This document shows, one piece after another, positions 8,161 through 16,039 of a stretch of 26,668 bases of DNA. Below the pieces are notes generated by a model, which saw only the letters and a list, made by a program, of their open reading frames with translations, was not told the origin of the DNA and ran no database searches. Both the position numbers and the translations under genes were made by a program. Each line of letters starts with the position of its first letter. The first letter of the stretch is position 1. The stretch is from a virus, in the IMG/VR virus record IMGVR_UViG_3300027852_000152, positions 1 through 26,668 of that record; one strand, 5' to 3'.

Positions 8161-9761
8161 CCCATCATCCCCGCCGACAAATCGGGTGGTGCGGTGGCGT
8201 TATCGTTGGCACCCCCTCCCCCGCCTTGCATGGCCATCGCGGCCATTTGCATCATTTGGTTTTGTTCCGCGTTCGCTTGGGCGGCCTTCTCATCGACGAT
8301 CAGGTCCTTGGCCACGCCCTCGCGTTCCAGGCGACGGCGCAGGTATGCCTTGATGTCCACAACGTCGGAAACGCCTTCGCCCAGCAATTGCACGGCAGCA
8401 GCGACCGCCGCGTCCGCTTGGGCATCTTTGCGCTTGCGCTTGACCGCCTCATCAGGGCCTTCCAACGCATCCATCAACGCGTCCAGGGTGGCGCTTGCAT
8501 CCAGATCGCCAAACGGGCGCAGGTGATAGCGCGACCCGGCCATGCTCGGGTGCATCAGGATGTACAGCCCCCGCTTGACCAAGCGCATAAACAGCTCCGG
8601 AATCAATCGGCGCAGGTGCGGGCCTTCGATGGTTTCGAACGCGCGTACCCGTTCGCCAATTTCAAACGCGGTGGATTGTCCGGCGTCTTCAATCGGCGGT
8701 AAATCTTGGCCAAAAATCTTGCGGCGAATGCGTTTGCGGCGATCTTCCGTCATCAATTGCGCCACATCGAAACGCCCAGGTGCCGCCAATGGCGTCAAGC
8801 CCGTGGAGCCCATGGCCTTGGGAATGATCGCACCCGGCACCAACTTGATGTTGGCCGGGTTCAGCACACCGTCATCGTCGGCTTGCCAGATACCCGTCAC
8901 CGCGATAGACGCATTTTTCAGCGTCAGCTCGTCGGTTTTGTTGGCCACCTTGATGTCGGGCATCGCCGCCAAAACAGGGCCACGGCCCATGGTTTCACCA
9001 GGCGCTTTGTCGGTGCGAAACGGGATCGTGCGCCCCACCTCGTCAACACGTTCGAACAACACCGCGCCATCGGTTTCAACCAACACCGTGTAAGTCGCCT
9101 TGGCGCTGGCGTGATCGAAGATTTCCGCCTCGATAATCTTGACTGGCTTGTCGGCACCTTTATCCGTCAAGGTCTGCGGCACTTTTGCACCCGGCCATTT
9201 GGCGGTGATGTCGCTGACCGGGATTTCGAACTTGCGAAAATTGGTGCGAATGATGCCGTCGTATGAATCTTCCGGCGTCACTTGGCCAATGGGCAACGCT
9301 TCCAGATTGAACGGGTTTTGCGTGGTGCCGAAATCGAACGTGATGGTGCCGACGGAAATATAGGCCTCGCGCATCGCGGTAACGATTTCGGCCATGAAAT
9401 TGGAATTGTCGAACGCCGATTGCACCGTATCGAACGCGTCTTTGGCATAATCGGCAAACGCTTTGTCGTAGATCTGCTCAAGGTCAGCTTGCGCCCCAAC
9501 CCAGGCTTCGGAATCGGGGAACAACGCATCGACGGTGTACGCTGCGCGATCTTCCAACGCTTCGCCGCCGGTGCCGTCAAACACCTCCAACCCCCGCTTT
9601 TCACCGCGTTGGTTGTCGTTTTTGGTTTGCCCCGTTCGCGCCGAAACCGCGCCGTAATTGGGCAGGCAATAAGCGTAGGCATCCGCCAGCATAGGGTCCC
9701 ACAAGCGCCGTTTGGCGTGCGCTTTCTTGAACCGCTTCAAAATGGGATGATTGGCGGCCAT
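8157..9761 (-). CDS. Portal protein (head-to-tail connector), T7 gp8-like
   Basis: A 534-aa protein, nearly identical in length to T7 gp8 (536 aa). It starts with a helical region containing FKKAHAKRRLWDPMLADAYAYCLP (about residues 11-34; the motif breaks up as K..+...WDP...da..Y.LP). VFDGTGGEALEDRAA (about 60-74) and the later W.GA.ad segment are typical of the podoviral head-tail connector family. The C-terminus ends in a Met/Gln-rich helix, then GGGGG and a flexible tail, also usual here. It forms the dodecameric ring through which DNA is packaged by the terminase encoded just upstream. The ribosome binding site is weak (GGGGGC about ten bases upstream). Confidence 0.88.
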   Translation of the reverse strand: MAANHPILKRFKKAHAKRRLWDPMLADAYAYCLPNYGAVSARTGQTKNDNQRGEKRGLEVFDGTGGEALEDRAAYTVDALFPDSEAWVGAQADLEQIYDKAFADYAKDAFDTVQSAFDNSNFMAEIVTAMREAYISVGTITFDFGTTQNPFNLEALPIGQVTPEDSYDGIIRTNFRKFEIPVSDITAKWPGAKVPQTLTDKGADKPVKIIEAEIFDHASAKATYTVLVETDGAVLFERVDEVGRTIPFRTDKAPGETMGRGPVLAAMPDIKVANKTDELTLKNASIAVTGIWQADDDGVLNPANIKLVPGAIIPKAMGSTGLTPLAAPGRFDVAQLMTEDRRKRIRRKIFGQDLPPIEDAGQSTAFEIGERVRAFETIEGPHLRRLIPELFMRLVKRGLYILMHPSMAGSRYHLRPFGDLDASATLDALMDALEGPDEAVKRKRKDAQADAAVAAAVQLLGEGVSDVVDIKAYLRRRLEREGVAKDLIVDEKAAQANAEQNQMMQMAAMAMQGGGGGANDNATAPPDLSAGMMG

Positions 9762-9766
9762 GGCGC

Positions 9767-10006
9767 TTAAGCCCCCAACGTCGATTTGAGACCGGCTGCG
9801 TTGGCCGTTTCCGGCGTCACGCCACGCGCGTCAGCAAACAACAACGAAGAACGACCAGAGCGTCTGGCTTTAACGTTGCGCCGCTTGGCCGCGTTCTCAC
9901 GCTCCAGCTTGGCGCGGTCCGCGTCGGCCTGCTCACGCTGCGCGTCGAGATAGCTTGTGTCGGGTTGTTGGGGCTCCGGTGCCCCGCCGCCCAAAATGCT
10001 GCCCAT
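9767..10006 (-). CDS. Small structural-module protein, Gly N-terminus
   Basis: A 79-aa protein. The ATG at 10006 is chosen because AAGGG lies seven bases upstream; an in-frame ATG at 10045 lacks a good site. The layout is MGSILGGG, a Pro/Gln stretch, then a charged helix (about residues 22-50) and a basic segment ending RRSGRSSLLFADARGV. This pattern of a Gly-rich start, Ala/Glu helix and 'GR.S.L....G' near the C-terminus recurs in small proteins encoded beside phage portals. Function is unknown. The 74 bp upstream to the next gene contain no clear promoter. Confidence 0.6.
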   Translation of the reverse strand: MGSILGGGAPEPQQPDTSYLDAQREQADADRAKLERENAAKRRNVKARRSGRSSLLFADARGVTPETANAAGLKSTLGA

Positions 10007-10080
10007 GAATGCACCCTTGCGATCAAAAGTATCGGATGTTCGCAAGTGTGGGGGCCGGGGCGCTGATTTTAAGAAATGCG

Positions 10081-10281
10081 TTACGCTTTTTTCATCAGCC
10101 GCTTAATGGCCTGCGAAATCGCTTGCGGGTCGCCCGCCACGTCGCGGTCCAGTTGGCGGGTGATGAGCAAGGTTTCGATCATGTCTTGATTGACCTCAAC
10201 CGTGACCACTTGCACGCCGTCACGTTGGCGTTGCCTGTAGCGTCGCATGCGAATGGCGTTTGGGCTTTTCTCGTCAGCCAT
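10081..10281 (-). CDS. Small basic protein, unknown
   Basis: A 66-aa protein with a very basic N-terminal segment (RMRRYRQRQRDGVQVVTVEV, about 11-30), then a likely helix that ends in RLMKKA. The 'RRYRQRQRDG' start followed by a beta-like VTVEV stretch is common in small alphaproteobacterial phage proteins. It resembles a nucleic-acid-binding or ribbon-helix-helix-like arrangement, but I cannot assign a family. It overlaps the upstream 175-aa gene by eight bases and sits between terminase and portal. Confidence 0.55.
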   Translation of the reverse strand: MADEKSPNAIRMRRYRQRQRDGVQVVTVEVNQDMIETLLITRQLDRDVAGDPQAISQAIKRLMKKA

Positions 10282-10801
10282 CGCCGCCCCTCTTCGCCGC
10301 GTCGTGCGCTTTGCTCAAATGCTTGTGCAGTGACCACGGCGTCCATACCCACGGCGCTTGAATGCCCAGCACATGCTTGACCGCCGACACGCACGTGAAC
10401 AGCCCGCGAAAGCGCCAATGCTGCCCAGGCTGAACCGGGGCGACGACAATGTGCGCCAGCCCGGCGTCATCCATGGCCATCATCAGGTCGTGATAATCGA
10501 CGAAATGCCGCCCCGCCAACGGCCCATCGCCCAACGCACCGGGAATATCCACCGGCGATCCGTCGCGCACCTCAAACAGCGCCACCCCGCCGGACCCCAC
10601 GTTGAGCACCACCCAACCGTTAAAGTTTTCCGCCCGCCGCATCGCCCACACATGGCGAAACCCAGGCTTGAGCAGCCCCAACAACCGATACAAAACCCGG
10701 TCGCGCAGTTTCACCCGCCGCCAATCATCGGCCAAGATCGGCTCCGGATCCGAAAACACCACCAACCACGCCTCGCCAATCCCGTTGCCCATGTTGATCA
10801 T
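10274..10801 (-). CDS. Possible permuted papain-like cysteine peptidase
   Basis: A 175-aa protein encoded between the terminase and portal genes. Its ATG overlaps the terL stop by four bases (ATGA), with GAGGTG five to six bases upstream. Residues of note are FRHVWAMRR (about 48-56) and FTCVSAVKHVLGI (about 137-149), followed by PW.WTPWSLHKHL. A His early and a Cys late, the latter in an aromatic-Cys-V...V..LLG helix and followed by 'TP..L...L', is the order seen in permuted NlpC/P60 (YiiX/YaeF-like) proteins. If so it could cut peptides or amides in the cell wall or virion. The gene is secure; the peptidase reading is inference. Confidence 0.6.
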   Translation of the reverse strand: MINMGNGIGEAWLVVFSDPEPILADDWRRVKLRDRVLYRLLGLLKPGFRHVWAMRRAENFNGWVVLNVGSGGVALFEVRDGSPVDIPGALGDGPLAGRHFVDYHDLMMAMDDAGLAHIVVAPVQPGQHWRFRGLFTCVSAVKHVLGIQAPWVWTPWSLHKHLSKAHDAAKRGGDG

Positions 10802-12252
10802 CCCATCACCTCAAAATCTGTGTTGGCTTGGGTCGGCTGAGGCGTGGCTGTTTTGCGCGTCGCTTTGCGCCCAAACCCGACGCCCAGCCCCCAATACTGT
10901 TCGGCCTCGCAAACGTGGGAATAGATGTTCTTATCCGGCTTCTCTGCGTATTTTGCTTCACCGATCGATGGCATCTTGCGATAGGCATAACGTCCGGCCA
11001 TGCCGCCCCGCAGATAGGTGCAGCGCCGCCCTATCATCAATTGCGGCTTGCCCCCGACCAGCTTGGCCAAAGGCTGCGAAATGGCCGACACCCGCACATC
11101 CCAATCGTTGGTGCTGGCTGGTCGGAACGGCAACCCCTCGGCCTGCATAATGGCAAAGACATTTTGCGATTTGTCCGTTTGCATCCGCGTAACCCCGGAC
11201 GGGTCCCCCGTCATACGCGAAGTGTCCAATTCGAAATCCGGGTATTCGTTGGCCATTTTGTGGTTGATCAGGTGCGCCAGATCTTTGGCGTCGGCGTCTT
11301 CGGTAACAACTTCGTCAAAGATGATGGCCGTACCATTGGGCAGCACCTGCCCCATCACCGCCGCAGGCGTCAGCCCCCAATCCGCGCCCATCGATACCGG
11401 GATGCCCGGCACAGGATCAATATCGGCCACATGCAGGGTATCGTTAAACCCAGCCCAAATCGGTTTTCCAGACTTCACCAAGGCATAACCACACGCCATA
11501 TAGACCGTGATTTCTTCGTCGGTGAACGACGTCAGCATGTTGGCGTAATAATCAACCGGCAGGTTCTTGAGGTTTTCCGCCTGGGGGTTTAACTCCCAAC
11601 TGTTGCCAACCCGCACCACAGCGCCCGGCTGGCGAAACACTTCCCAATTTTGCGGCGTTTCTTTCTCGGCAACGTCATAGAACCAATGATCCTCGGGCAT
11701 GCCGTTGGTGTCGCCGACGATGCCGTACCACGTTGGCCCGCCATCGCGCATGGCCGGATAGCGCCCAATGCGCCCAATGCCCACGGTAACGACAACGCGC
11801 GGCAGTTCCGACAGTTCGTTGTAATAAATCCCCGTCAGCTCCAGCGACAACAGCTTGTCCACATCATCCTCGCGGTCCATGGCCAGAAAGATGAACTCAG
11901 CTTCTACGCTGGTGCCGTCGTTCATGGTGAACTGCAAGAAGTGATCCGGCGGGTGACCTTGACGAAACTTACCGAGAATGCCTTCGGGGCGGTCAAAAAG
12001 GGCGCGCCATGACTTGATTGTGGTGGTTTCAAGTTCTGGATATGTAGACCGCACCACAGCCCAACGGGTGCGGCGCACACCTTGCTTATCGGGTTTTTGC
12101 TCACGCGCCCGGCGGTACAATTCCGTCATACATCCGGTTGTTTTGGCAGATCCGAAAGGCCCAAATATCAAACGCACCAGCGCCGTTGACATATGGAAGC
12201 GGCGCAGCGCATCCCCTTGCGGGCGATACCTCAAACGATGTTCAGCCGCCAT
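10798..12252 (-). CDS. terL: Terminase large subunit (packaging ATPase/nuclease)
   Basis: A 484-aa protein. The ATPase domain has Walker A GPFGSAKT (residues 31-38, Ala in place of the usual Gly before Lys). A hydrophobic strand leading to an acidic pair, LTGIYYNELSEL (about 138-149), is the probable Walker B and catalytic Glu region. The C-terminal nuclease domain starts near SMGADWGLTPAAV and includes FDEVVTEDADAKDL and TGDPSG, supplying the acidic metal ligands. The N-terminal LRYRPQGDALRRFH is typical of this terminase group, which supports the start at 12252 over the internal ATG at 12192. It overlaps the small subunit gene by 11 bases. It packages DNA through the portal encoded downstream. 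Confidence 0.88.
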   Translation of the reverse strand: MAAEHRLRYRPQGDALRRFHMSTALVRLIFGPFGSAKTTGCMTELYRRAREQKPDKQGVRRTRWAVVRSTYPELETTTIKSWRALFDRPEGILGKFRQGHPPDHFLQFTMNDGTSVEAEFIFLAMDREDDVDKLLSLELTGIYYNELSELPRVVVTVGIGRIGRYPAMRDGGPTWYGIVGDTNGMPEDHWFYDVAEKETPQNWEVFRQPGAVVRVGNSWELNPQAENLKNLPVDYYANMLTSFTDEEITVYMACGYALVKSGKPIWAGFNDTLHVADIDPVPGIPVSMGADWGLTPAAVMGQVLPNGTAIIFDEVVTEDADAKDLAHLINHKMANEYPDFELDTSRMTGDPSGVTRMQTDKSQNVFAIMQAEGLPFRPASTNDWDVRVSAISQPLAKLVGGKPQLMIGRRCTYLRGGMAGRYAYRKMPSIGEAKYAEKPDKNIYSHVCEAEQYWGLGVGFGRKATRKTATPQPTQANTDFEVMG

Positions 12253-12754
12253 CGTCGGGCTCCCCGGTCAGGTTGAAGTCAAACACCGCATTCACGCTCA
12301 CACCGTCGTTCTTGAGGATGCCCGTATGCTTGGCCAGCGCGTCCAGCGCGGCGGTCTTGGAATGCATCTTGACCTTGACGCCAAACCGGCCTTGAGACAC
12401 TTCGCTAACCGCTTGCATGGCTTGCTCGGACAGCTTTTCGGAATCCTTCAAGGTCACGCTGGAACCTTCCCATGACGCGATCATGCCGACGTTGGCAAAC
12501 CCGATGTTCATGTACTCGCGCAACACCGCCTCGGCTCTCACATCGACCTTTTCCACCAAGGCTTTCATGCCTTCCTGCACCGCATCCCAAACATGAGGCT
12601 TAGTGCTTTTAGCCCTACTTTCCGCTACCCACATGGGCGCTTTCTTTTCCGCCGTCGAAACGGCAAAGCCAGCAGCCTTGGCGGAACGGGTGGCGTTTTT
12701 GTCCACCAAATATTCGCGGACGAAATGCAGTTCCTTGGCGTTAAGACTGGACAT
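12242..12754 (-). CDS. terS: Terminase small subunit
   Basis: A 170-aa protein. I chose the ATG at 12754 because it shares one base with the upstream stop (TGATG) and has GGAGG four bases before it. The N-terminal part (SLNAKELHFVREYLVDKNAT, then SAKAAGF) is the helix-turn-helix pattern of Terminase_2 proteins: 'Lt.kq..Fv.eYl.d.Nat.AA..aGy'. The middle is helical (about 60-110). The C-terminal HSKTAALDALAKHTGI (about 125-140) matches the family's usual 'dk..AL..L.kh.G.'. It recognises the packaging site and activates TerL. Confidence 0.85.
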   Translation of the reverse strand: MSSLNAKELHFVREYLVDKNATRSAKAAGFAVSTAEKKAPMWVAESRAKSTKPHVWDAVQEGMKALVEKVDVRAEAVLREYMNIGFANVGMIASWEGSSVTLKDSEKLSEQAMQAVSEVSQGRFGVKVKMHSKTAALDALAKHTGILKNDGVSVNAVFDFNLTGEPDDGG

Positions 12755-12999
12755 CACCCCTCCCAATCCGGCGAAATGTCGCCTTTTTGGTCCGCAATCG
12801 CCCATCTGTCGCAGGACCCTGTTATGTCGTCAAATCGCATAGCTGGCGCGCCGCAAGCGCTCGCGTATCCGTATTTCCCAAGCATCGTGTAAAAGAACCG
12901 TTCTTCCCCACTCGACCGTTCCAACATAAGCGCCGCAAAATAGTGCCCTTTGCTTCGCAGTCTCGCGGCCTGATCGGCGTATGGTGTTGCCTTTACCAC
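12754..12999 (-). CDS. Small protein of unknown function, GTG start
   Basis: An 81-aa protein starting at GTG (12999-12997), with GGAGG eight bases upstream that also spans the stop of the preceding gene. It contains ARLRSKGHYFAALMLERSS (about 12-30), a likely helix, and the short motif RFDDITGSCDRWAIAD near the C-terminus. I do not recognise a family. Its one-base overlap with terS suggests coupled translation, but that does not show a packaging role. Confidence 0.55.
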   Translation of the reverse strand: MVKATPYADQAARLRSKGHYFAALMLERSSGEERFFYTMLGKYGYASACGAPAMRFDDITGSCDRWAIADQKGDISPDWEG

Positions 13000-13002
13000 C
13001 CC

Positions 13003-13218
13003 TCAATCCTCCAACAAATTACGGCCACCGTGACGCACGACGCCAAGAGCGCGAAGCTGTTCACGCCCCCCCCCGGGCAGAAACTCAGCCTTACGCACCT
13101 CTTGCAAAAACGCCCACGTGTTCTCGGCAAATTGTTCAGGGTCGCTGAACCCGCATTCATGGGCCATATCCAGCAAGTCCTGCTTGCTCGTTGCTAGATC
13201 CACACATGCAATCGCCAT
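13003..13218 (-). CDS. Small protein of unknown function
   Basis: A 71-aa, mildly acidic protein with a helical N-terminal part (LATSKQDLLDMAHECGFSD) and a C-terminal segment with PGGGREQLRALGV. GGGAG lies nine bases upstream of the ATG. It is packed tightly between the replication gene and the next small gene (2 and 3 bp gaps). No family is recognised. The DNA stretch CCCCCCCCGGG at about 13067-13077 encodes the Pro-Gly-Gly-Gly turn. Confidence 0.5.
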   Translation of the reverse strand: MAIACVDLATSKQDLLDMAHECGFSDPEQFAENTWAFLQEVRKAEFLPGGGREQLRALGVVRHGGRNLLED

Positions 13219-13220
13219 GT

Positions 13221-14042
13221 CTAATTTCTCCCTTCCTTGTCGTGTCCATTGCTCATCCCCGCCGCCGCCAGTTTCACCGCAGAGGCTTCCTCAGCCCCCG
13301 GATAAGGCACACCCGCTTTGAGGTATGCCGCTTTCAGGGCTTCGTCTTTGCTCATGGCGTTGAGCTTGTCGGGATCGACGCCGTAACGTTTGTTGGCTTC
13401 GTCCAGGCGGCGCTTACGGTCTGCCTCCCAAAACGCGGCGCGTTCTTCGCGGGTGTGATAATCGAACGTGCCACGCAGGTCGCGCTCGTCGGCGTCGCGA
13501 ATGGCCTTCAACCGTTCCAGCGTCTTGCGCATTGGCGCGGCGACGCCCAACAAGAACACCCGCAGTTCGCCAAAGGACGGGAACCACGTAAAATGGACCG
13601 TCGCATCGGACAGCGTTTGCTCGGTGAAACACGCCTCGGGCAAGTTCAAGACCAACAATTGCTTGGCGTACACCGCGGTGATGATTTGTGAGTTTTTCGC
13701 CACATCGGGGCGCGTCGCGCAGAGCGTCCCAAGCCCCGAAATCCAATCTTTCAACGTGGCGATAGACGGCGGCGCAAGCTCGGCGCGCAAATTTTGAAAC
13801 GCGAGCGCTGCGCGCTGTTTGGTATCCGCGTCGATCAGCGCGGGCAAGCGCCACGTCTCGAAACTTTCCGCGGGGCCGAACAGTACGACGTCACCTCCCT
13901 TTCCGTCTGGCTCTGCAATGTTGCCGCCCAACCGGAAATCGACGTGCGACTTAACCGCCTCGGCCAAATCAGGGTCCAGTCGATCGCGCAAGTCCGGCGC
14001 GACGGTGACATGGCAGGATCGTTTTGCAATGGCCGTGCTCAT
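13221..14042 (-). CDS. Putative helicase-loader-like replication protein
   Basis: A 273-aa protein. Its middle (about 95-170) has the pattern of small helices around WISGLGTLCATRP, YAKQLLVLNLPEACF and FTWFPSFGELRVFL. Alphaproteobacterial phage proteins encoded beside a replication initiator often show the same 'l..l........a....vY...L...p........a......FP...EL...l' arrangement, which is reminiscent of lambda P or DnaT-type helicase loaders. The C-terminal part is highly charged (TREERAAFWEADRKRRLDEA). Its start overlaps the initiator's stop by four bases (ATGA), as O and P are paired in lambdoid phages. It probably recruits the host DnaB helicase. The role is inferred from context and pattern. 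Confidence 0.55.
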   Translation of the reverse strand: MSTAIAKRSCHVTVAPDLRDRLDPDLAEAVKSHVDFRLGGNIAEPDGKGGDVVLFGPAESFETWRLPALIDADTKQRAALAFQNLRAELAPPSIATLKDWISGLGTLCATRPDVAKNSQIITAVYAKQLLVLNLPEACFTEQTLSDATVHFTWFPSFGELRVFLLGVAAPMRKTLERLKAIRDADERDLRGTFDYHTREERAAFWEADRKRRLDEANKRYGVDPDKLNAMSKDEALKAAYLKAGVPYPGAEEASAVKLAAAGMSNGHDKEGRN

Positions 14043-14863
14043 GACGTACCCCCGTGACCTTGCGCCAATTGACCGGCGAACCCACCCCCGTCATCGGGCG
14101 GCGGTTTGCGGTCGTCCCGGTCGTAATTGCCTTCCATGACCTTGACGAAGTTCGCGGCCTTCACCAGCCAATCGAACGTGATGCGAAAATCTGTTTTCTG
14201 GCCGGACAAGAACGGGCTTTCCCGCACCTTGCCCAGGGCAATGTCCCAGCCGTCCAGTCCGCCGCAATCTTTAATCCGCGCGCGCAATGCGGCGCGACGC
14301 GATGCGGTAAGCTTTTGCACCAAGGGAACGCTTAAATCCTTCGCCAAGGCATTGAACCGTTCCGCCGCCTCAGACGTCAGATCGGGTTCAGCGTCCGGGG
14401 ACACTTCCGGGTTCCCTTGTCCGTTCCCTTCCACGTTCCCTTCCTCTTCCCTTCCCTTCCCTTCCTGTGGTTCCGGGTGCGTCCCCGGTACGTCCCCGGT
14501 GCGTCCCTCTTTGGGTTTGGGTGGTTCCGGGTACTTCGTGGGTGCGTTCAATTCTTTCGTTTGCAACCGTTGATGCTCGGTAAATGTTGGGATGAACCCC
14601 CAAGATTTTTCATTGTCTTCAAACGGTTGCACGAATCCGTGATCGACCAGTGCGGCCAGCGTTGCGGCCATGTCGAAATCGAGGAACGGCAAAATGTCGA
14701 GCTTCAACATCCGCGGCTTGTACGCAAAAACGCCGTTTTTGTCGCAATGACCGAACAGCCCGGCAAACACCAGCATGATGTGCAGGCCGGGCTTGTCGCG
14801 CTCCAGATCCTGCAACTCTTCGTGCCTGAAAAATTCAGGTTTAATGGTTCGAATGCGTGCCAT
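14039..14863 (-). CDS. Phage replication initiator / replisome organiser
   Basis: A 274-aa protein. The N-terminal domain (about 1-105) begins MARIRTIKPEFFRHEELQDL and continues with LVFAGLFGHCDKNGVFAYKP, a winged-helix pattern seen in many phage replication initiators. A linker (about 108-160) rich in Pro, Gly and Glu is encoded by repetitive pyrimidine-rich DNA. The C-terminal domain (about 165-245) has KLTASRRAALRARIKDCGG and SPFLSG....FRITFDWLVKAANFVKVMEG, the usual helicase- or loader-contact domain of these proteins. GAGAGGT lies five bases upstream of the ATG. As with lambda O, the origin may lie inside the gene. Confidence 0.75.
   Translation of the reverse strand: MARIRTIKPEFFRHEELQDLERDKPGLHIMLVFAGLFGHCDKNGVFAYKPRMLKLDILPFLDFDMAATLAALVDHGFVQPFEDNEKSWGFIPTFTEHQRLQTKELNAPTKYPEPPKPKEGRTGDVPGTHPEPQEGKGREEEGNVEGNGQGNPEVSPDAEPDLTSEAAERFNALAKDLSVPLVQKLTASRRAALRARIKDCGGLDGWDIALGKVRESPFLSGQKTDFRITFDWLVKAANFVKVMEGNYDRDDRKPPPDDGGGFAGQLAQGHGGTS
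14411..14532 (+). repeat. Iteron-like tandem repeats inside the initiator gene, possible origin
   Basis: GTTCCCTT occurs at 14411, 14423 and 14435 (12-bp period) and is followed by further TTCCC units to about 14465. CGTCCCC/T occurs at 14480, 14491 and 14502 (11-bp period). The 12-mer GTGGTTCCGGGT occurs at 14467-14478 and again at 14521-14532. All fall in the part of the initiator gene that encodes its flexible linker, with strong purine/pyrimidine asymmetry between strands. This is where lambda O carries its iterons. Origin function is inference; codon repetition in a low-complexity linker is the alternative. Confidence 0.5.
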
Positions 14864-14890
14864 GGGGCACCTCTCTTGAATGTTTGTTTG

Positions 14891-15025
14891 TCATGGCACC
14901 ACAACCTTGCAGCACGTCTTCAGCACAATCGAAACAGCGGCGTAGGCGGCGACGACGCCGGTCAACGCCACCCCGATCAGGAACTCAAGCCAAGCCTGTT
15001 TGCGTTCACGCTGGCGCTTGTTCAT
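14891..15025 (-). CDS. Single-TM membrane microprotein
   Basis: A 44-aa protein. I chose the ATG at 15025, preceded by a GAGGGGG site about six bases upstream; an in-frame start at 15082 lies deeper inside the upstream gene. It has a basic N-terminus (MNKRQRERKQ) and one hydrophobic helix (about 12-34, LEFLIGVALTGVVAAYAAVS), then a short tail with a Cys pair. The charge pattern predicts the N-terminus in the cytoplasm. It overlaps the upstream gene by 20 bases. Function is unknown. Confidence 0.5.
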   Translation of the reverse strand: MNKRQRERKQAWLEFLIGVALTGVVAAYAAVSIVLKTCCKVVVP

Positions 15026-15275
15026 GATCCGCCCCCTCGTCCCAATCCTGTTCGGCGCAACGCACGGCATGACGTACTGCAATCGACAACAAGGTGGCCG
15101 ATTCAGGCCCGCTACAATCCGCGCTGACCCAGTTCACGCCTTTGTCACCGCAATAAACGACAACGACCTTTTGATAGGTTTGCGGGCGCAATTCAGCCGA
15201 CCTGCATATCTCGGCAAGCCGTTCATGGGCTGTTGCCCCAACCTTCCACATCGGCATATCCGACACATTGCTCAT
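15006..15275 (-). CDS. Small protein of unknown function
   Basis: An 89-aa protein. The ATG at 15275 is chosen because GGAGGT lies six bases upstream and the start overlaps the methyltransferase stop by four bases (ATGA). It includes the segment TYQKVVVVYCGDKGVNWVSA (about 33-52), which looks like two beta strands, and ends in an acidic tail (EQDWDEGADHEQAPA). I do not recognise the family. Tight coupling to the methyltransferase gene may mean a related role, but nothing in the sequence proves it. Confidence 0.5.
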   Translation of the reverse strand: MSNVSDMPMWKVGATAHERLAEICRSAELRPQTYQKVVVVYCGDKGVNWVSADCSGPESATLLSIAVRHAVRCAEQDWDEGADHEQAPA

Positions 15276-16039
15276 GGCCCCACCTCCAACCCCAATTGAT
15301 CGCCGCAGACGACGCGCTCCGCGTTCGGGTCCACCCAATCGCGGCCATAGGGTCCGTCGTAGTCTTCGGGACGCTCCAGGCGCTTGCGGCACTGTGGTAT
15401 GAGGACAACGGGAAAATGCACAAGGTTGCCCGGCATCAGCCCACCGAACACGCGCCGCTTATCCATCACGAACACACCATAAGCGGTGGCACTGCCACCG
15501 CTTTCGTCAACGCGCCCCGCAAACATCGGCAAGCGCTCAACGAATTGCGCCCATACAACGTGCGCTTGGTGCGGCGTCCACAGATGATTGTGACGGCTGA
15601 TGCCCTCTTGCATCTGAATTCGGGCGAAGAACACCACCCCGATACGGGCAATGTTGATGGCGGCGCGGAAAAACTGCTCAATGTCCTTGAACGGTGGGTT
15701 TGTCACCACCCAATCAACGGGGCCGTATGGCTCCGGATCCGCCAAACCTAAACCGTCAGCATTGAGAAAATCATGCGTATCAAACCCCATGCCATAATCG
15801 AAAATGTCGCTTGCATGCACGGTGTTGAAGAATTCTTTGAGCGGCCCGACCAGATGCCCAACACCGCATGTTGGTTCCCATACGATATCGTCTGGATGGA
15901 ACAGGCCCATGCCTTTGCCGCCCTTGCCGATGTATTCGATCACGGCCCGCATGCCCCACGGTTGGGTCGGCACAAAATCAAGCCCATCCTTTGGCATGAT
16001 GCGCTTGCTCATCACGGCGGTTGAGGTGTTTTGCCCCAT
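15272..16039 (-). CDS. Adenine-type DNA methyltransferase (orphan)
   Basis: A 255-aa protein. The ATG at 16039 is supported by GAGGGG six bases upstream and a one-base overlap (TGATG) with the preceding stop. It carries the SAM-binding motif EPTCGVGHL (55-63), an acidic SAM ligand in ASDIF (D78), and the catalytic TNPPF (113-117) typical of N6-adenine or N4-cytosine enzymes. 'FVPTQPW' (about 22-28) is common in this phage group. The motif order I then IV fits a gamma-like class. No restriction endonuclease gene lies nearby, so it probably protects or marks phage DNA. I see no separate large target-recognition domain. Confidence 0.8.
   Translation of the reverse strand: MGQNTSTAVMSKRIMPKDGLDFVPTQPWGMRAVIEYIGKGGKGMGLFHPDDIVWEPTCGVGHLVGPLKEFFNTVHASDIFDYGMGFDTHDFLNADGLGLADPEPYGPVDWVVTNPPFKDIEQFFRAAINIARIGVVFFARIQMQEGISRHNHLWTPHQAHVVWAQFVERLPMFAGRVDESGGSATAYGVFVMDKRRVFGGLMPGNLVHFPVVLIPQCRKRLERPEDYDGPYGRDWVDPNAERVVCGDQLGLEVGP

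Noticed and set aside
14388-14603. Second minus-strand frame through the initiator linker (71 codons)
   Set aside because: Repetitive low-complexity DNA stays open in several frames; it has no ribosome binding site and lies inside the initiator gene.
14840-14865. GGTTCGAATGC resembling a tRNA T-loop
   Set aside because: It lies in the initiator start region and no acceptor, D or anticodon arm can be built around it.
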